From: an uncultured Actinomycetes bacterium
GTDB lineage: Bacteria; Actinomycetota; Acidimicrobiia; Acidimicrobiales; RAAP-2
Assembly (NCBI GenBank): GCA_903871335.1
Contig: CAIQGE010000015.1
Coordinates: 56,478-120,477 of the forward strand
Length of the DNA: 64,000 nt
Direction of reading: 5' to 3'
Shown: positions 55,343-63,060 of the stretch, piece after piece
How the letters are laid out: each line of letters begins with the position of its first letter
How positions within the stretch are numbered: position 1 is the stretch's first letter
The notes under the pieces: generated by a model
Told to the model about the DNA's origin: nothing
What the model saw: the letters and a program-made list of their open reading frames with translations, nothing else
Databases searched by the model: none
Program-made: the position numbers and the translations under genes

Positions 55343-55771
55343 ATGGCGGGAAACCTTCTCGTCGAGATTGTTACGCCCGAGTCGGCGCTGTGGTCGGGTC
55401 CGGCCACCGCGTTGATCGGTCGTTCCAGTGACGGTGAATTCACGATCCTCGCGCAGCACACTCCCATCGTGGGCGACATTGTGCCGGGTGTCGTGCGCGT
55501 GGAAACCGCAGAGGGTGTCAAGTCCTTCGCCGTGCACGGTGGGTTCTTCCAGGTGGGTCCGAGTGATGATCACGAATCAACGCGCGCCACGGTTCTCGCC
55601 GGTACGGCAGAGTTGACGTCGTCCATCGACGTTGCTCGCGCTACCGCCGCGAAGGAACAGGCGGAGGCAGTGTTGAGTGCCCGGGCCGGCGAAGAAGCCG
55701 ACGAGGACGCGCAACGGGCCGCTCGTGCGGATCTGGCTCGCGCCGAACTCCGCCTCAGCGCCGCGTCGTAA
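55343..55771 (+). CDS. atpC: ATP synthase subunit epsilon
   Basis: A 142-residue epsilon subunit. The N-terminal beta sandwich (LLVEIVTPESALWSGPATALIGRSSDGEFTILAQHTPIVGDIVPGVVRVE, about 4-53) contacts gamma and the c-ring; FAVHGGFFQV (about 59-68) is the family signature. The C-terminal helical hairpin (about 90-140) can inhibit ATP hydrolysis. It is the last gene of the atp operon and is convergent with the CBS-domain gene, three bases away. Confidence 0.93.
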   Translation: MAGNLLVEIVTPESALWSGPATALIGRSSDGEFTILAQHTPIVGDIVPGVVRVETAEGVKSFAVHGGFFQVGPSDDHESTRATVLAGTAELTSSIDVARATAAKEQAEAVLSARAGEEADEDAQRAARADLARAELRLSAAS

Positions 55772-55774
55772 TTC

Positions 55775-56206
55775 TCAACGCGCCGAGACGTACTCCAAGA
55801 GGTCTCTCTTTTCGCGTTCCAGTTCGTCGAAGCGCGCCTTGACGACGTCGCCAATGGACACCAGCCCCACCAGCCGTCCGTCCGACATCACGGGCACGTG
55901 GCGAATGCGGTGTTCGGTCATGAGCCCCATCAGATCGGTGCAGGTGGTCTCCGGCGTGCAGGTGGCGACGTCGGTCGACATCAGAGATTCCACCGTATCC
56001 GACAGCACACTCGCGCCACGCTGAGCGAGGGCGCGCACCACGTCGCGCTCCGAGAGAATTCCCTTGAGCGGGGCGCCGCTACCCGTGACGACGAGAGCGC
56101 CAATGCCTCGCTCTCGCAGGACATTGACGGCGTCGGCAATCGAGCGATCCTTGGAAATGGTGGCGACATCGTCGCCCTTGTGAGCTAGTAGTTGCGTGAC
56201 GTGCAC
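55775..56206 (-). CDS. CBS-domain pair protein
   Basis: A 143-residue protein consisting of two CBS domains (Bateman module). CBS1 covers VATISKDRSIADAVNVLRERGIGALVVTGSGAPLKGILSERDVVRAL and CBS2 covers VATCTPETTCTDLMGLMTEHRIRHVPVMSDGRLVGLVSIGDVVKARFDEL. Such modules bind adenine nucleotides (AMP, ATP, NAD) and act as energy sensors; no effector domain is attached. Start GTG 56206 with AAGGGGG 5-11 nt before it. The partner is unknown, though the neighbouring ATP synthase is suggestive only. Confidence 0.9.
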   Translation of the reverse strand: MHVTQLLAHKGDDVATISKDRSIADAVNVLRERGIGALVVTGSGAPLKGILSERDVVRALAQRGASVLSDTVESLMSTDVATCTPETTCTDLMGLMTEHRIRHVPVMSDGRLVGLVSIGDVVKARFDELEREKRDLLEYVSAR

Positions 56207-56279
56207 GTCAACCCCCTTCGAACGGCGGAACTACCGCCGAGAGTCCCCCCGGGCTCCCTACGACTGAGACTAGGCCTGA

Positions 56280-56296
56280 CAGCGCTACTCGCGCTG
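56280..56296 (-). terminator. Small hairpin after glpX
   Basis: CAGCGC (56280-56285) and GCGCTG (56291-56296) flank a 5-nt loop just past the glpX stop on the minus strand. No T-run follows, so any terminator action would be weak. Confidence 0.35.
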
Positions 56297-56298
56297 GG

Positions 56299-57288
56299 CT
56301 AGATGCCGGCAGTAGAGAAGTCGGTGAATTTGTCGTGGCGATGAATAGTCTCCACCAGTCGCGCGGTGCCGGACCTCGATCGCACGACTAAGGATTCCGT
56401 CGTCACGCCAAAGTCGTGGTAGCGCACACCACGCAAGAACTCGCCGTCCGTGATCGCGGTGGCGGAAAAGAAACAGTTATCGCCGGCCACCAGGTCGTCG
56501 GTCGTGAGTACCTGCTGCAGGTTGTATCCCGCCGCCAGGGCAGCCGTGCGCTCTTCTTCGTGACGGGGCCAGAGTCGACCTTGAATTTCGCCACCCAGTC
56601 CCTTGAGGGCCGCGGCCGCGATCACGCCCTCGGGCGTGCCACCAATACCCAGGAGAATGTCCGCACCAGAATTGGGCCAGCTCGTCGCGATGGCACCCGC
56701 GACGTCACCGTCGGAGATCGACAGGATGCGTGCTCCCGCCTCACGGACTTCGGCGACAAGATCGTCGTGACGATCGCGGTCGAGGATCACGACGCCCAAT
56801 TCCTGGACCGTCTTCGAGAGCCGCTTGGCCAATTCCTTGAGGTTCTCGGTGGCCGTGGCGGTGATGTCGACCGCACCGCGCCCCTTGGGTCCGACGGCGA
56901 TCTTTTCCATATAGACACAGGGTCCGGGATTAAACATCGTGCCGCGCTCAGACAAGGCGATAACGGAGACGGCACCATTGCGGCCCTTGGCGGTTAGCGT
57001 GGTGCCGTCAATCGGGTCGACGGCGATGTCCACGGCCGGCGGTTGGCCGTCGCCGATCGCCTCGCCGTTGTAGAGCATGGGGGCTTCATCCTTCTCGCCC
57101 TCACCAATGACCACCAGGCCATCCATGGACACGGAGCCCAGCACGAGGCGCATGGCATCGACGGCGGCACCGTCGGCGGCGTTCTTGTCACCACGTCCGA
57201 CCCATCGCGAGGCGGCGATAGCGGCGGCTTCGGTCACCCGGACAAGTTCCAGGGCGAGGTTTCGGTCGGGACGGGCCGGTAGATGCAC
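56299..57288 (-). CDS. glpX: Class II fructose-1,6-bisphosphatase
   Basis: A 329-residue GlpX-type phosphatase for gluconeogenesis. [37 protein letters not shown] (about 6-42) is the family start; [16 protein letters not shown] (about 59-74) and [16 protein letters not shown] (about 87-102) carry the metal ligands, and [12 protein letters not shown] and [33 protein letters not shown] complete the core. The frame is open to ATG 57351, but GTG 57288 matches the family N-terminus and has TACTCT-N6 directly upstream, so I prefer it. It is divergent from murA. Confidence 0.93.
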   Translation of the reverse strand: MHLPARPDRNLALELVRVTEAAAIAASRWVGRGDKNAADGAAVDAMRLVLGSVSMDGLVVIGEGEKDEAPMLYNGEAIGDGQPPAVDIAVDPIDGTTLTAKGRNGAVSVIALSERGTMFNPGPCVYMEKIAVGPKGRGAVDITATATENLKELAKRLSKTVQELGVVILDRDRHDDLVAEVREAGARILSISDGDVAGAIATSWPNSGADILLGIGGTPEGVIAAAALKGLGGEIQGRLWPRHEEERTAALAAGYNLQQVLTTDDLVAGDNCFFSATAITDGEFLRGVRYHDFGVTTESLVVRSRSGTARLVETIHRHDKFTDFSTAGI

Positions 57289-57300
57289 GCCCCCAGAGTA
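57288..57300 (-). promoter_or_regulatory. Candidate leaderless promoter of glpX
   Basis: Minus strand TACTCT (57300-57295), 6 nt (GGGGGC), GTG 57288. It decides the start against the longer ATG 57351 form. Confidence 0.5.
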
Positions 57301-57348
57301 CTTCGCAACTCTGCGTCGAGGTCGAGGAGTTAACCGGTCCGTAACGGT

Positions 57349-57361
57349 CATACTGGAAGGG
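57349..57361 (+). promoter_or_regulatory. Candidate leaderless promoter of murA
   Basis: CATACT (57349-57354), 6 nt (GGAAGG), GTG 57361. The GGAAGG could also act as a close ribosome binding site. Confidence 0.4.
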
Positions 57362-58626
57362 TGAATTCACTGGTCGTGACCCCGAACGGGCCACTCGAAG
57401 GCGACATCCGTGCGCGAGGGGCGAAAAACGCCGTCCTCAAGCAGATGGCCGCGTGTTTATTGGCGTCCGGTGAGCACCGGTTAAAAAATGTTCCCCGAAT
57501 TCTGGACGTCGAGATCATGTCGGAATTACTGCAAGAACTCGGGTGCGCGGTGTCACGTCCGGCGTCACACGAATTGTCCATCGTCGTTCCGAGCGCAGCC
57601 GATCTACGTCCGAAGGCGCCAGCGCATCTCTTCGCCGCCATGCGAGCCTCGCTCGTCGTCCTGGGGCCGTTGCTCGCGCGATGCGGTCAAGCAGAAATGG
57701 CGCTCCCGGGAGGCGACGACTTCGGAGGACGCCCGATCAACTTCCATATTGACGGTCTCGGTTCCATGGGTGCGACGTTCGCGAACGATCGAGCGACCAT
57801 CCGGGGGTCGCTAGCGGGCGATCGACTGAAGGGTGCGCGCGTGACGCTCGAATACCCGAGCCACACCGCGACCGACAATCTCCTCATGGCCGCGGTACTG
57901 GCGAGCGGCCGCACGGTCATCGACAACGCGGCTCGTGAGCCTGAAGTCGAGGACCTCGCTCGTCAACTCGTGGCCATGGGAGCGCGCATCGACGGGCTCG
58001 GTACCTCACGACTCACCATTGAGGGCGTGGAGGAGTTACACGCCGCGCATCACGAGGTCATTCCCGACCGCGTGGTCGCGGCGACATATCTGGCCGCCGG
58101 TCTCATTACCGGTGGGCGTGTGCGCGTCCTCGACGCGCGGGCGGACCACATGGAGATGCTGCTGCGAAAGTTTGAAGCCATGGGGGCGGAGGTCGACGTC
58201 GCCGGTGAGGGCGTGGCGTTACGGGGACCCGCGCGGGTGCGGGCGGTGGACGTGGCGACGTTGCCCTATCCGGGGGTCGCAACGGATTACAAGCCGCTGA
58301 TCACGACGGTGTTGTCCGTCGCAGATGGCGTATCGGTGGTGACGGAGAATTTGTTCGACGGTCGATTCCGATACGTCGAGGAGTTGGTGCGACTGGGCGC
58401 CAACATCAGCACGCAGGGCCACCACGCGCTCGTGCGCGGGGTGGAACAACTGGTGGGTACGGACGTTCGTGCGACCGATATTCGCGCGGGTGCGGCCCTC
58501 AGCATCGCGGGTCTCGTCGCGAAAGGTCGCACGACGATCAGCGGTCTCGACCACATTGATCGTGGGTACGAAGATTTCGACGGTGGACTGCGTTCCCTTG
58601 GCGCTGCGGTAGAACGTCAGTCGTGA
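57361..58626 (+). CDS. murA: UDP-GlcNAc 1-carboxyvinyltransferase (fosfomycin-insensitive type)
   Basis: A 421-residue MurA, which adds enolpyruvate to UDP-GlcNAc in the first committed step of peptidoglycan synthesis. [23 protein letters not shown] (about 19-41) holds the conserved Lys-Asn pair. The catalytic loop reads [20 protein letters not shown]: Asp119 is where E. coli has Cys115, the residue alkylated by fosfomycin. [35 protein letters not shown] (about 168-202) is intact, and [19 protein letters not shown] is the normal end. Start GTG 57361. It overlaps the MeaB gene by 4 nt. Confidence 0.95.
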   Translation: MNSLVVTPNGPLEGDIRARGAKNAVLKQMAACLLASGEHRLKNVPRILDVEIMSELLQELGCAVSRPASHELSIVVPSAADLRPKAPAHLFAAMRASLVVLGPLLARCGQAEMALPGGDDFGGRPINFHIDGLGSMGATFANDRATIRGSLAGDRLKGARVTLEYPSHTATDNLLMAAVLASGRTVIDNAAREPEVEDLARQLVAMGARIDGLGTSRLTIEGVEELHAAHHEVIPDRVVAATYLAAGLITGGRVRVLDARADHMEMLLRKFEAMGAEVDVAGEGVALRGPARVRAVDVATLPYPGVATDYKPLITTVLSVADGVSVVTENLFDGRFRYVEELVRLGANISTQGHHALVRGVEQLVGTDVRATDIRAGAALSIAGLVAKGRTTISGLDHIDRGYEDFDGGLRSLGAAVERQS

Positions 58627-59582
58627 TACTGCGCGATCCTGATGCCCTGCTCGACGCCGCCCGCGAAGGTTCGCGAGTGGCGCTGGCGCGACTGTTGACC
58701 TACGCCGAGTCCGGTGGCCCCCGTCAACGAGCGACCGCTCACCTCGCGTATCAGTCCCCACCCAGTTACGTCATCGGTCTGACCGGCCCCCCGGGCGCAG
58801 GCAAGTCCACTTTGACAGATCGCCTACTCACCACCGGCCTCGCCGTGGGCTCACTCGGAACACCGCTCGACGAATTGGCTGTCTTGTGCGTGGACCCGAG
58901 CTCCCCATTCACCGGTGGCGCCATCTTGGGTGACCGTATTCGGATGCAGGAGCACGCCACCAACGAGCACGTGTTTATTCGGTCGATGGCGACGCGCGGC
59001 CACCTGGGAGGTTTGTCGCTCGCGGTCCCCGACGCCCTGCGCGTACTCGGGGCCGCCGGATTTCCCGTGGCGCTCGTCGAGACCGTGGGCGTCGGGCAAA
59101 TGGAAGTAGAGATCGCCTCGGCGGCTGACACCACAGTGGTCGTGACCAACCCGGGTTGGGGCGACGCCATGCAGGCCAATAAGGCCGGCCTTCTGGAGGT
59201 CGCCGACGTCTTCGTGATCAATAAGGCCGATCGCGCGGGCGTGCGCGAGACGCGACGGGACCTCGAACAAATGCTCGATCTCGGCGGCGAGAGAGCGTGG
59301 CGCCCTCCGGTGCTCGAAACCACGGCGTCAAGTGGCGACGGAGTGGAACGACTCTGGGATGTTCTCGTCGAGCACCGCGCTTTTCAAGAAGAATCGGGTG
59401 AGCTCGCCCAGCGCCGTCGCGATCGGACCCGTACCGAACTCGCGCGCGTTCTGGTGGTGGCCATGAGGGCGCGCGTCAATGATCTCTCCGGCACCTCCCG
59501 CTACGAAGAACTCGTCGGCGACCTCGTATCAGGTCTCGTCGATCCCTACAGCGCGGCCGACGAATTATTAGGTGACGTGTGA
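58623..59582 (+). CDS. meaB: MeaB/ArgK-family GTPase
   Basis: A 319-residue G3E GTPase of the MeaB/ArgK family, a chaperone that protects and reloads B12-dependent methylmalonyl-CoA mutase. Walker A is GLTGPPGAGKSTLTDRL (about 52-68); VDPSSPFTGGAILGDRIRM (about 91-109) is switch I, VETVGVGQMEVEIA (about 155-168) switch II, and INKADR (about 200-205) the guanine-specificity motif. The C-terminal dimerisation arm (about 260-319) is present. The mutase genes are not in the window. GTG 58623 overlaps the murA stop. Confidence 0.92.
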   Translation: MILRDPDALLDAAREGSRVALARLLTYAESGGPRQRATAHLAYQSPPSYVIGLTGPPGAGKSTLTDRLLTTGLAVGSLGTPLDELAVLCVDPSSPFTGGAILGDRIRMQEHATNEHVFIRSMATRGHLGGLSLAVPDALRVLGAAGFPVALVETVGVGQMEVEIASAADTTVVVTNPGWGDAMQANKAGLLEVADVFVINKADRAGVRETRRDLEQMLDLGGERAWRPPVLETTASSGDGVERLWDVLVEHRAFQEESGELAQRRRDRTRTELARVLVVAMRARVNDLSGTSRYEELVGDLVSGLVDPYSAADELLGDV

Positions 59583-60028
59583 TCGGCGAACAGGTCGGCT
59601 ACGACCTCTTGTTCACGACGCATATTTTGGCTGCTTTGGCCACGATCACGATTCTTGTGGTGTTACGCGCGAACGCGGCGAGTGCTCTCTCGAGTACGAC
59701 AACCGAGGATGATTTGCGCCGGCGATTCCCGAATCGCCCGAACTGGGCGGCGCGCGTCATTCACGTCATGCCCGTGAGCGGGCTGGCCATGTCGTTCACG
59801 GGGGATGCGTCCGTGCGACTGTCGCAACCGTGGGTGGGTACGGGCTTTGCCCTCTACCTCGCTGCGGCGTATTGGCTCGAAGCTCGCGCTCTGCCAGCCG
59901 AGAGATCCCTCGCGACATCGGTCGGAACTGGAAACCTCAGTGCCCCGGCACGAGTTCTCGGACGAGAACTCGACGTGGTGCTCGGGCTTGTCGCCACCAC
60001 GCTGCTCGTGATGGTCGTGCAGTTCTAG
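59579..60028 (+). CDS. Small four-helix membrane protein, unknown
   Basis: A 149-residue membrane protein with four hydrophobic segments: TTHILAALATITILVVLRA (about 13-31), ARVIHVMPVSGLAMSFTG (about 58-75), WVGTGFALYLAAAYWLEA (about 85-102) and LDVVLGLVATTLLVMVVQF (about 131-149). A His near the start of helix 1 and another in helix 2 recall DUF2269-like or copper/heme-related four-helix proteins, but I cannot assign a family. GTG 59579 overlaps the meaB stop, so it is co-translated with it. It faces cysN, 2 bp from its end. Confidence 0.65.
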   Translation: MIGEQVGYDLLFTTHILAALATITILVVLRANAASALSSTTTEDDLRRRFPNRPNWAARVIHVMPVSGLAMSFTGDASVRLSQPWVGTGFALYLAAAYWLEARALPAERSLATSVGTGNLSAPARVLGRELDVVLGLVATTLLVMVVQF

Positions 60029-60030
60029 GA

Positions 60031-61290
60031 CTACAGGAAGTCGACGTGGCCGACCATGCCGGCCGCCACCGTCGCGTTGGTGCGTTCGTCGATCAACACG
60101 AAACTTCCCGTGACTCGATTGTCGCGGTAGTCGTCCACCACGAGCGGCTCGGCCGTTTGAATCGTGACGAGACCGATTTCGTTCATGGCGAGCTGCTCAC
60201 CCGGGGCCACGTCGAGAGTGGCGATATCTACGACACCGTGCAAGTCGCTGACGCGCGCGGGGGTCGTGCGCGATGTGTGCTTGAGGCGAAGTCGCGTACC
60301 GGTCGATAGCGGCGTCTCGCCGAACCAACACACGGTCGCTTCGATCTCTCGGGTGACCGTCGGAAGGGGAGCGGTTGCCAACATATCGCCGCGGCCGGCG
60401 TCGGTGTCCGAGGCGAGGTCGACGTCGACGGACAGTCCGGGAGCGGCCTCACTGCCGTCACCGCGTACACCCTTGATCGCCCGGACCGTGGTCTCGAGAT
60501 TCTGGGGCAGCAAGGTCACTGCGTCGCCCACGTGCAAGGACGCACCGTTCACCATGCCCGCGTAGGTACGTCCGCCACCGTTCTGACGCAGCACCCACTG
60601 GATGGGGAGCCGAGCGCCGGAATTGGACGACGACCAGGATCCCGCGGTCGCTTGTTCGAGTGCCTCGAGGACGGTCGGTCCCTCGTACCAAGATTCTTCG
60701 TTGGAACGCTCCACGACGTTGTCACCCATGAGTGCGGAAACGGGGATGACGAGCGAACTCTCAAAGCCCAGTCGCTCACCGAGCTCGTCGATCTGCTTGA
60801 CGACGGCGTCGTAGGGAGCACGGTCCCAGTCGGCCATGTCCATCTTGTTGGCGGCCACGATGATGTTGCGGACACCGAGAAGGGCCGCAATGCAGAGGTG
60901 TCGGCGGGTCTGTTCTTTCAGTCCTTGATTCGCATCGAGCACGACCAGCGCGAGATCGGCGGTGGATGCACCCGTCGCCATGTTGCGCGTGTACTGCACG
61001 TGACCAGGGCAGTCGGCGATCACGAACTTTCGTGTGGGTGTCGACGCGTAGCGGTACGCCACGTCGATGGTGATCCCTTGTTCGCGTTCCGCGCGAAGAC
61101 CGTCGGTGACAAAACTGAGGTCGAGGTCACCCACGCCGCGTTTCGCGGAGGCTTCCGCGACCGCGTCCAATTGGTCATCAAAGAGCTGTCGCGTATCAAC
61201 AAGTAGTCGACCGATCAGGGTGGATTTGCCATCGTCCACGGATCCGACGGTCGCGAATCGAAGAAGTTCTACCGGGGTCTCGGTGGTCAT
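60031..61290 (-). CDS. cysN: Sulfate adenylyltransferase subunit 1 (GTPase)
   Basis: A 419-residue EF-Tu-like GTPase that drives synthesis of adenylylsulfate by CysD. G motifs: GSVDDGKSTLIGRLL (about 16-30), DCPGHVQYTRNM (about 97-108) and ANKMDMADWDRA (about 151-162); the two beta-barrel domains follow (about 220-419). There is no C-terminal APS kinase (CysC) fusion. That, with the cysH next door, fits direct reduction of APS. ATG 61290 is chosen; the frame runs on to 61446 inside cysD. Two bases separate it from the cysD stop. Confidence 0.93.
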   Translation of the reverse strand: MTTETPVELLRFATVGSVDDGKSTLIGRLLVDTRQLFDDQLDAVAEASAKRGVGDLDLSFVTDGLRAEREQGITIDVAYRYASTPTRKFVIADCPGHVQYTRNMATGASTADLALVVLDANQGLKEQTRRHLCIAALLGVRNIIVAANKMDMADWDRAPYDAVVKQIDELGERLGFESSLVIPVSALMGDNVVERSNEESWYEGPTVLEALEQATAGSWSSSNSGARLPIQWVLRQNGGGRTYAGMVNGASLHVGDAVTLLPQNLETTVRAIKGVRGDGSEAAPGLSVDVDLASDTDAGRGDMLATAPLPTVTREIEATVCWFGETPLSTGTRLRLKHTSRTTPARVSDLHGVVDIATLDVAPGEQLAMNEIGLVTIQTAEPLVVDDYRDNRVTGSFVLIDERTNATVAAGMVGHVDFL

Positions 61291-61292
61291 GT

Positions 61293-62210
61293 TTAGAAGT
61301 AGCCCTCGCGTTTGCGGTCTTCCATGGCGGTCTCGGAGAACTTGTCGTCCGCCCGGGTCGCACCACGCTCGGACACGTTGGTCGTGGAGATTTCCGTGAT
61401 GATGTCGGCAATGGTGGACGCCGAGGACAACACCGCGCCGGTGCAACTCGCGTCACCCACCGTGCGGTAACGCACCAAGTGTCGTTCGATCACTTCACCG
61501 GGGACTGGATGCACGAACTCGCCGGCGGCGAGCCACATGCCGTTGCGCTTGATCACCGGCCGCTTGTGAGCAAAGTAGATCGCCGGCAGGGGCACATTTT
61601 CCCGCTGGATGTATTGCCAGACGTCAAGTTCCGTCCAGTCCGACAGCGGGAAAGCGCGGAGGTGTTCGCCGGGATTTACTTTGCCCTGGTACAGCTGCCA
61701 TAGCTCCGGCCGTTGGTGTCGCGGGTCCCACTGCCCAAAACTGTCGCGGAAGGAGAGGACGCGTTCTTTGGCGCGGGCCTTGTCTTCGTCGCGCCGGGCC
61801 CCACCGAAGGCCGCGTCGAACGTGTGCGCGTTAATGGCGTCGAGCAGCGTCACCGTCTGTAATCGATTGCGCATCCCTAACGGACCCGGGTCGGGAACGC
61901 GACCCTGGTCGATGGAATCCTGCACCTTCGCGATCAGGAGCTGGGCCTGATAGTGCTCGGCCATTTGATCGCGGTACTCGAGAACCTCGCGGAAATTGTG
62001 CCCGGTGTCGACGTGCATGATGGGAAACGGAATGCGCTGTGGTGCGAATGCCTTGGCCGCGAGGTGCAACAGGACGGCGGAGTCCTTGCCGCCCGAGAAG
62101 AGCAGCACGGGTCGTTCACACTCGGCGGCAACTTCTCGCAGAATAAAGATCGCGTGCGACTCGAGCAAGTCGAGGTGGTCAACGGCGGCAGTGGGTGTGG
62201 GTGTGTTCAT
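61293..62210 (-). CDS. cysD: Sulfate adenylyltransferase subunit 2
   Basis: A 305-residue PP-loop enzyme that forms adenylylsulfate from ATP and sulfate. LLFSGGKDSAVLLHLAAKAF (about 36-55) holds the SGGKDS pyrophosphate loop; FPIMHVDTGHNFREVLEYRD, AFGGARRDEDKARAKERVLSFRD (about 134-156) and FPLSDWTELDVWQYIQRENV (about 194-213) are the family blocks. Start ATG 62210 without a clear ribosome binding site. It is divergent from cysH; a TAGTCT box at 62255-62250 on the minus strand is the probable -10 and touches the palindrome at 62253-62267. Confidence 0.95.
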   Translation of the reverse strand: MNTPTPTAAVDHLDLLESHAIFILREVAAECERPVLLFSGGKDSAVLLHLAAKAFAPQRIPFPIMHVDTGHNFREVLEYRDQMAEHYQAQLLIAKVQDSIDQGRVPDPGPLGMRNRLQTVTLLDAINAHTFDAAFGGARRDEDKARAKERVLSFRDSFGQWDPRHQRPELWQLYQGKVNPGEHLRAFPLSDWTELDVWQYIQRENVPLPAIYFAHKRPVIKRNGMWLAAGEFVHPVPGEVIERHLVRYRTVGDASCTGAVLSSASTIADIITEISTTNVSERGATRADDKFSETAMEDRKREGYF

Positions 62211-62252
62211 GAAGAATGGGGGGCCGTGGCGCGGTCGCCGGGCATGAAAAGA

Positions 62253-62267
62253 CTACCAATCCGGTAG
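62253..62267. promoter_or_regulatory. Candidate operator between cysD and cysH
   Basis: CTACCAATCCGGTAG is an imperfect palindrome. Its left end overlaps the minus-strand -10 of cysD (62255-62250) and its right end the plus-strand -10 of cysH, TAGGGT (62265-62270), so a bound protein would block both promoters. A near copy lies beyond cysH at 62990-63004. Confidence 0.55.
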
Positions 62268-62293
62268 GGTATTCGACAACCGCAGGAGGTCCC

Positions 62294-62965
62294 GTGAGTA
62301 ACGCGACAAGCGAATTGATCGACGAACTTTCTCGACAGAGCGCCGAATTTGAAACCTCGACGCCCGAGGACATCATCCGTTGGACGCTCGAGCGTTTCGG
62401 TGACGACGTGGTGTTCGCGTGCTCATTCGAAGACGTTGTGTTGCTCGATCTGTTGCGCCAACAGAAGCCGAACATCGAGGTCATCTTCCTCGATACGGAG
62501 GGGCATTTCCCTGAAACAATGGACTTTGTCGCACAGTTAGAGCGTGACTGGAACCTCACGATTGTGCGAACAACGCCGGGTCCGGACGCAGCCGAGTGGC
62601 CGTGCGGCACCGCCGAGTGTTGCCAACGTCGCAAGGTCGCGCCACTACAGCGAGCCGTGGCCGGGCGTGCTGCGTGGTTCACCGCGGTGAAGCGGGTCGA
62701 CGCTGCGACGCGCGCCGAAATGCCGATTGTGTCTTTTGATGACAAGTTTGGTTTGGTGAAGGTCAACCCCCTCGCGACGTGGTCCGACGACGACATCGCG
62801 TATTACATCTCGAGCAAGGGTCTGCCCGAACACCCCCTGTGGGCGGAGGGGTACGCATCGATCGGTTGTGCGGCCGTGACGGCGAAGCCCGCTCCGGGCG
62901 CTGATCGGCGATCCGGGCGTTGGTCCGGGAGCGATAAGGCGGAGTGCGGGCTTCACGGCGAATAA
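62294..62965 (+). CDS. cysH: Adenylylsulfate/phosphoadenylylsulfate reductase with altered Fe-S motif
   Basis: A 223-residue CysH reductase giving sulfite from APS or PAPS. FACSFEDVVLLDLL (about 38-51) is the PP-loop-derived site, IEVIFLDTEGHFPETM the substrate loop, and the C-terminal catalytic Cys is C218 in KAECGLH. APS reductases hold a [4Fe-4S] cluster with CC and CxxC pairs: here CC (C109-C110 in AECCQRRK) is intact, but the second pair reads C192-A-A-V195, so one ligand is missing; an extra Cys, C104, lies five residues before the CC. GTG 62294 follows a perfect AGGAGGT. Confidence 0.92.
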   Translation: MSNATSELIDELSRQSAEFETSTPEDIIRWTLERFGDDVVFACSFEDVVLLDLLRQQKPNIEVIFLDTEGHFPETMDFVAQLERDWNLTIVRTTPGPDAAEWPCGTAECCQRRKVAPLQRAVAGRAAWFTAVKRVDAATRAEMPIVSFDDKFGLVKVNPLATWSDDDIAYYISSKGLPEHPLWAEGYASIGCAAVTAKPAPGADRRSGRWSGSDKAECGLHGE

Positions 62966-62989
62966 AACCGCGGGAAAAGCCCTCGAAAT

Positions 62990-63004
62990 CCACCAATTTG
63001 GTAG
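62990..63004. repeat. Second copy of the cys palindrome
   Basis: CCACCAATTTGGTAG matches the cysD-cysH site CTACCAATCCGGTAG at 12 of 15 positions, in the same orientation, 25 bp after cysH. It lies upstream of the next gene and could regulate it or help form a loop across cysH. Confidence 0.5.
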
Positions 63005-63019
63005 CCAAAGGCAGTACCT

Positions 63020-63044
63020 TCGAACCTAGTGTCACTAGGTTCGA
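63020..63044. promoter_or_regulatory. Perfect 12-bp-arm palindrome upstream of the SepX-like gene
   Basis: TCGAACCTAGTG (63020-63031), one T, then CACTAGGTTCGA (63033-63044): a perfect inverted repeat with a one-base centre, ending 16 bp before the start of the next gene. The form suits a dimeric repressor operator; a cysH terminator hairpin without T-run is the alternative. Confidence 0.65.
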
Positions 63045-63060
63045 GTAGGGGGCGTGTCGG

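Noticed and set aside
57289..57351. ATG 57351 as the start of glpX
   Set aside because: The extra 21 residues are basic and unlike GlpX N-termini; GTG 57288 begins just before the conserved [12 protein letters not shown] and has TACTCT at the standard spacing.
63020..63044. The perfect palindrome as a tRNA fragment, because GGTTCGA resembles a T loop
   Set aside because: There is no acceptor, D or anticodon arm around it, and the sequence is symmetrical, unlike a tRNA arm.
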